From NCBI GenBank assembly GCA_005788145.1, contig SXYY01000023.1:1-10540 (forward strand): a DNA stretch of 10,540 nt, read 5' to 3'. This DNA comes from Bacteroidota bacterium. Its GTDB lineage: Bacteria > Bacteroidota > Bacteroidia > NS11-12g > UBA955. Shown here in pieces: positions 7,203 through 10,540 of this stretch (the stretch's first letter is position 1; each line of letters opens with the position of its first letter). A program made the position numbers and the translations under genes. The notes under the pieces are model-generated. The model saw only the letters and a program-made list of their open reading frames with translations. It did no database searches and was not told the DNA's origin.

Positions 7203-9422
7203 ATGAACATGAAAAAAATATATGGATTTGCGGTTGCGGCCTTTGCGGGTATCGGAATGGCATTTTCACAAGCTACCTTACCGGCATTTTGGAATTGCAA
7301 CGATCCGGCTGCTGCGCCAACAGGCTTTACCTTAAACCAGGGTACTTCGGGAACGTTCGTATATACTTCAGCGAGTTTGGTGAAGAGTACACCAGCGTCG
7401 ATTCGTTTGGATGTAACCGGTGAATGGATCAAGATCAACTGGACTGGAAATGCCGATACGTTGTGGTTTTATGCTTCGGGAACGGGTGCATCGGGTGTGA
7501 CGGCTTGGAAAGGCACTTTTGACGTGGAGGTAAGTGCGGACGGTAGCACATGGACATCGGTGAAGAAATATGTAGATACCGACATGCCCATGGGCACGAA
7601 ACAACAATGGGTTCAAGTGGGTAGCGCCGCTCGCTTCGCTCGCTTAATTTTTACATCGAAAACATCGGGGTATAACCTGGCCATTGACGACATCGAAGTA
7701 CGTCCGGGCAAAGGCGGTGCAAAACCCGAAATCAAAGTAGACTACAGCGGAAAAACCTTGCAAAGTGGCAACGAAATCCGTGTGGGCAATGCCAATTCGT
7801 TTGATTTGACCATCAAAAACAACAGTACTTTGGGTGATTTGATCGTTTCTGGATTGCAAAAATCAGGAACGCATGCAGCTGATTTTACTACGGCGCAATC
7901 TTTCCCCGTTACCGTGAAAGCCGGTGAATCAACCACCCTTGCCATTGACGTGAATCAGAGTGCCAGCGCTGGATCCCTGAAAGCGACCTTGGGTATTTTG
8001 AGTAATGACAGCTTGCAGTTGCCCTTCAATGTGAACGTGTATGCCATCCGTGGCAGTCTGGCCACCGAGCCAACATCGGCCCCGGGAGCCCTGAATTTGG
8101 TCAGCAATTTGGCTTGGAAATCGGTGTTGGGAATTACAACTTCCAATGCCGATGGTTATTTGGTGATGTTGAGTACTTCGCCCATCACGGCAACCCCTAC
8201 CGATGGCGTGGCCTATCAGCGGGGTGAATACCTCGGTGGTGCCCGCATCATGCATGCTGGTGCGCTGGCAAACGTGAATTTTGACAATATTTGGGGCAAC
8301 ACGAAGTACTACTTGAAAGCCTATGCCTACAACGGTTACGACAGCTATGTAAATTACTTCAGCACAACGGCGAGTACCTTGGAGTATACCACGCCCGGAC
8401 TCAATCCTGGCAGTTTTTACGGCTCTTTGACCTCCGCCGATACATTGTTGGTGTCAAAATTGCGTGGCATTGTCCGTCCACATTTCCAGGTATACTACAG
8501 CAACTTCGGTGCTACCATGGCCTCAAATTTTGATGCCCGCGATACCACCGATGGCAAAAAGGTGATCAACTGTTTCTATACCGGTTTCCCGTATGTGTTT
8601 ACCCCGCCGTTTTTCTTCGATGTGGCCGATCAGAATTATTTGAGTCGCGAACACTCTTACCCCTATTCTTGGATGGGCGAGCCGAGTCAAGACAGTGCCA
8701 ACTACAGCGATTTGTATTTGTTATACTTGGTTCACCAGAACAAAGGCAATGCGGTGCGCAGCAATTACCCCATGAACAACTTGAAGACCGTGACCATGAA
8801 CTTCTATGGTGGGAAATTTGGTACCGATTCAAGCGGTGGATTTGCCTACGAACCCCGCGATTTCGCCAAAGGTGCGTTGAGTCGTTCCAACTTTTATATC
8901 TGTGCAACCTACAACCGCACGGGTGCTCCCTTCACCATTCCTACAGCCAATGAGTTTTTGGGGATGAACCAAGACCAGAACGTGTTGAAGCGTTGGAATA
9001 AGCAGTTTCCTCCGAACGGTTGGGAAATTGCCCGACATGAATACATTGCTTCGGTACAAAAGAACCGTAACCCCTTCGTGGACTACCCTGATTGGGCTTG
9101 TTTTATCGACTTTTCAAGCATGAAATACGCCAAAGGTGGTTCGGCTTGTGGCGGTCCAACGATTGCTGTAAAACCGCTCACTGTGGTGAACGTAAAAGTA
9201 TACCCCAATCCAAGCTCTGATGTGATGCACATTGATCTCTCAAACTTCAACGGCAGCGATGTAAAAGTGACTGTGGTCGACTTTTACGAGCGTACCGTAT
9301 TTGAAGGCAAAAGTCAAAGCGGTAGCATGACCCTGGATGTGAAGGGATGGTCGGCCGGACAGTATTTGGTGTTGATTCACGGCGCTGCGCAGCAGGCGGT
9401 GACAACGGTGATGGTGAATTGA
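7203..9422 (+). CDS. Secreted multidomain endonuclease I family protein with T9SS sorting domain
   Basis: A 739-aa secreted protein. Order: signal peptide about 1-22 (ending MAFS); N-terminal beta-sandwich module about 24-168, ending in YNLAIDDIEV; Ig-like module about 173-282 of the type found in Bacteroidota surface proteins; a third probably fibronectin-III-like stretch about 290-395; endonuclease I domain about 405-640; T9SS type A sorting domain from VYPNPSS (666) to the end, with WSAGQYLVLI. The nuclease part keeps REHSYPYSW (E483, H484, the expected metal ligand and general base), NAVRSNYP (516-523), YEPRDFAKGALSRSNFY (549-565) and the closing VQKNRNPFVD (618-627). The segment normally reading D-x-H-(H/N)-L-x-P is DLYLLYL (503-509), a notable departure. 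Family members cut DNA and sometimes RNA without strong sequence preference. The ATG at 7203 (MNMKK) and the one at 7209 both fit the signal peptide. The gene's last A is the first base of the nadC start codon. Confidence 0.9.
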   Translation: MNMKKIYGFAVAAFAGIGMAFSQATLPAFWNCNDPAAAPTGFTLNQGTSGTFVYTSASLVKSTPASIRLDVTGEWIKINWTGNADTLWFYASGTGASGVTAWKGTFDVEVSADGSTWTSVKKYVDTDMPMGTKQQWVQVGSAARFARLIFTSKTSGYNLAIDDIEVRPGKGGAKPEIKVDYSGKTLQSGNEIRVGNANSFDLTIKNNSTLGDLIVSGLQKSGTHAADFTTAQSFPVTVKAGESTTLAIDVNQSASAGSLKATLGILSNDSLQLPFNVNVYAIRGSLATEPTSAPGALNLVSNLAWKSVLGITTSNADGYLVMLSTSPITATPTDGVAYQRGEYLGGARIMHAGALANVNFDNIWGNTKYYLKAYAYNGYDSYVNYFSTTASTLEYTTPGLNPGSFYGSLTSADTLLVSKLRGIVRPHFQVYYSNFGATMASNFDARDTTDGKKVINCFYTGFPYVFTPPFFFDVADQNYLSREHSYPYSWMGEPSQDSANYSDLYLLYLVHQNKGNAVRSNYPMNNLKTVTMNFYGGKFGTDSSGGFAYEPRDFAKGALSRSNFYICATYNRTGAPFTIPTANEFLGMNQDQNVLKRWNKQFPPNGWEIARHEYIASVQKNRNPFVDYPDWACFIDFSSMKYAKGGSACGGPTIAVKPLTVVNVKVYPNPSSDVMHIDLSNFNGSDVKVTVVDFYERTVFEGKSQSGSMTLDVKGWSAGQYLVLIHGAAQQAVTTVMVN
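7628..7645 (+). repeat. Tandem 9-bp direct repeat inside the endonuclease gene
   Basis: CGCTCGCTT occurs twice back to back (7628-7636 and 7637-7645). The unit is three codons long, so the frame is kept, and the stretch helps encode the A-R-F-A-R-L sequence of the first beta-sandwich module (residues 143-148). That peptide sits in a position where this kind of module normally has a similar hydrophobic/Arg strand, so the repeat is compatible with normal folding. It is most likely a small local feature rather than a mobile or regulatory element. Confidence 0.6.
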
Positions 9423-10279
9423 TGAATTTCGAAAGCGCCGAGATATTGGATTTGATAGATCGCTGCTTGGCCGAGGACATCGGTAGTGGCGATCACAGCA
9501 GTGTGGCTTCAATTCCGGAGGGTACGATGGGTGAATCTCGTTTGTTGTTGAAACAAGACGGGGTTGTGGCCGGGTTGGCGTTGGGCCAAGTGATTTTACG
9601 TCGGCTGGATCCCGAAATCTCTTGGGAGGCAATGGCACAAGATGGCGATTATTTATCGGCCGGAACCCAGCTTGCTGCGGTGAAAGGCCGGGTACATGCG
9701 TTATTGGCCGGTGAGCGGTTGATGTTGAATTTCATGCAGCGATTATCGGGCGTGGCCACACAAGCCTATCAGGCGGTGAAGTTGGTGGAAGGCACGAAAA
9801 CCACCATTTTGGATACCCGCAAAACCACGCCGGGTCTCAGGGCTTTGGAGAAGTGGGCGGTGACGATGGGCGGCGCGAAGAATCATCGCATTGGACTCTA
9901 CGATATGGTGATGTTGAAAGACAATCACAACGATTCGGCCGGTGGCATTACTGCGGCGGTGAATCGCACCAAGGAATATTTGGCATCGAAGGGACTCGCC
10001 TTGGGCATCGAAGTGGAAACCCGCAATATGGATGAAGTGATGGAAGTGATGGCGTTGGGCGGTGTTCAGAGGGTGATGTTGGATAATTTTACGCCTGAGC
10101 AGTGTGTTGTGGCGGTAAAGGAAATCGCTGGTCGCTGCGAAACCGAGGCCTCAGGGGGTATCCATTTGGGCAATTTGCGGTCCTATGCCGAGACTGGGGT
10201 TGATTTCATTTCTTTGGGATCGCTCACCCATAGTGTGATGTCGCTGGACATCAGTTTTAAAACGAAAGTAGTATCATGA
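9422..10279 (+). CDS. nadC: Nicotinate-nucleotide pyrophosphorylase (carboxylating), quinolinate phosphoribosyltransferase
   Basis: A 285-aa cytoplasmic enzyme of de novo NAD synthesis that joins quinolinate and PRPP to give nicotinate mononucleotide, CO2 and pyrophosphate. Family motifs run through the chain: AEDIGSGDHSS near the N terminus, GERLMLNFMQRLSGVAT, ILDTRKTTPGLR (129-140, Arg133 and Lys134 being part of the expected phosphate/quinolinate-binding site), GGAKNHRIGLYDMVMLKDNH, EVETRN, VMLDNF, EASGGI and the final GVDFISLGSLTHS. Length is that of typical NadC. The start is ATG 9422, which overlaps the endonuclease stop as TGATG; an in-frame upstream start at 9347 would lie deep in the endonuclease gene and adds no conserved sequence. 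No nadA or nadB is in view, so nadC appears here as a rider on the transcript of secreted and outer-membrane genes. It overlaps the next gene by 4 nt (ATGA), again implying coupled translation. Confidence 0.96.
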   Translation: MNFESAEILDLIDRCLAEDIGSGDHSSVASIPEGTMGESRLLLKQDGVVAGLALGQVILRRLDPEISWEAMAQDGDYLSAGTQLAAVKGRVHALLAGERLMLNFMQRLSGVATQAYQAVKLVEGTKTTILDTRKTTPGLRALEKWAVTMGGAKNHRIGLYDMVMLKDNHNDSAGGITAAVNRTKEYLASKGLALGIEVETRNMDEVMEVMALGGVQRVMLDNFTPEQCVVAVKEIAGRCETEASGGIHLGNLRSYAETGVDFISLGSLTHSVMSLDISFKTKVVS

Positions 10280-10540
10280 AAAAAATATCAAACATCTTGT
10301 TTGCCTTCGGGCTGATGACGGTATCGCTGATTGTTGGCGGTGCCCAGAGTGGTTGCAACGCAAAATCGGAGGGTGGTGCAGCGTCTGATGGCGTGAGTGC
10401 CGCGGAAACGGGTGCAGAAGAGCAAGCGGTGGGTGCAGAAACATCGCAAAGTACAGAAACCCCTGCGGGCGATAGTGCGGTTGCGACGAAAAAAGTGGTA
10501 TCGAACAAACTGCAGTGGTTTGAGTACGTGGAAGGCTATA
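10276..10540 (+). CDS. Putative lipoprotein or exported protein of unknown function (3' partial)
   Basis: The first 88 codons of a gene cut by the window's right edge. The ATG at 10276 overlaps the nadC stop by 4 nt. The N terminus MKKISN plus a hydrophobic stretch to about residue 23 is an export signal; SGC at 25-27 could be a lipobox with Cys27 lipidated, though Gln at the -3 position is unusual for signal peptidase II, so ordinary signal-peptide cleavage is possible. Residues 28-72 are a low-complexity linker rich in Ala, Gly, Glu, Ser and Thr, as is common between a lipidated Cys and a folded domain. The folded part begins around KLQWFEYVEGY (78-88) and is too short to assign; a thioredoxin-like domain is one guess without real support. 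The open frame, coupling and signal sequence make it a credible gene. Confidence 0.75.
   Translation, partial: MKKISNILFAFGLMTVSLIVGGAQSGCNAKSEGGAASDGVSAAETGAEEQAVGAETSQSTETPAGDSAVATKKVVSNKLQWFEYVEGY

Noticed and set aside
8700..8770. A pair of compensating frameshifts as the cause of the altered DLYLLYL active-site segment
   Set aside because: Neither alternative frame across this stretch gives the expected H-(H/N)-L-x-P motif, so real substitutions are more likely.

Overview
The window looks like a chromosomal stretch from a member of the Bacteroidota of moderate GC content. The evidence is two proteins ending in a type IX secretion (T9SS) type A sorting domain, a TonB-dependent receptor with an N-terminal carboxypeptidase-regulatory-like domain, signal peptides that place Gln at the start of the mature protein, and the near absence of Shine-Dalgarno sequences. 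I see no tRNA, rRNA, CRISPR array, insertion sequence or phage gene, and no gene-free stretch above 300 bases. Apart from a 78-bp gap between convergent genes and a roughly 124-bp divergent control region, the sequence is almost entirely coding.

Layout: (1) Positions 1-539 hold the 3' part of a plus-strand ferredoxin reductase of the PaaE type. It is cut by the window edge, and its first ~95 bases seem to change reading frame. (2) Positions 618-3407 form a minus-strand operon, read right to left: a lipoprotein carrying only the C-terminal half of a 5'-nucleotidase, a metallophosphatase carrying only the N-terminal catalytic half (14-nt overlap), then the 23S rRNA pseudouridine synthase rluD (8-nt gap). 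(3) Positions 3408-3531 are a divergent control region. (4) Positions 3532-10540 are a plus-strand run with overlaps or tiny gaps: a T9SS-secreted lamin-tail-domain protein, a 902-aa TonB-dependent receptor, a T9SS-secreted multidomain endonuclease I family protein, nadC, and the start of a putative lipoprotein cut by the right edge.

Together the centre of the window reads as a possible nucleic-acid or nucleotide scavenging locus. A secreted endonuclease I-like protein and a secreted lamin-tail protein would act outside the cell, a TonB-dependent receptor without a SusD partner would bring fragments across the outer membrane, and the divergently encoded two-part 5'-nucleotidase would release nucleoside and phosphate. 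Each family assignment is well supported by motifs; the joint pathway is my inference from gene order. The main puzzle is that the endonuclease keeps its Glu-His motif but lacks the usual Asn/His and Pro in the second active-site segment, so it may be weakened or adapted.
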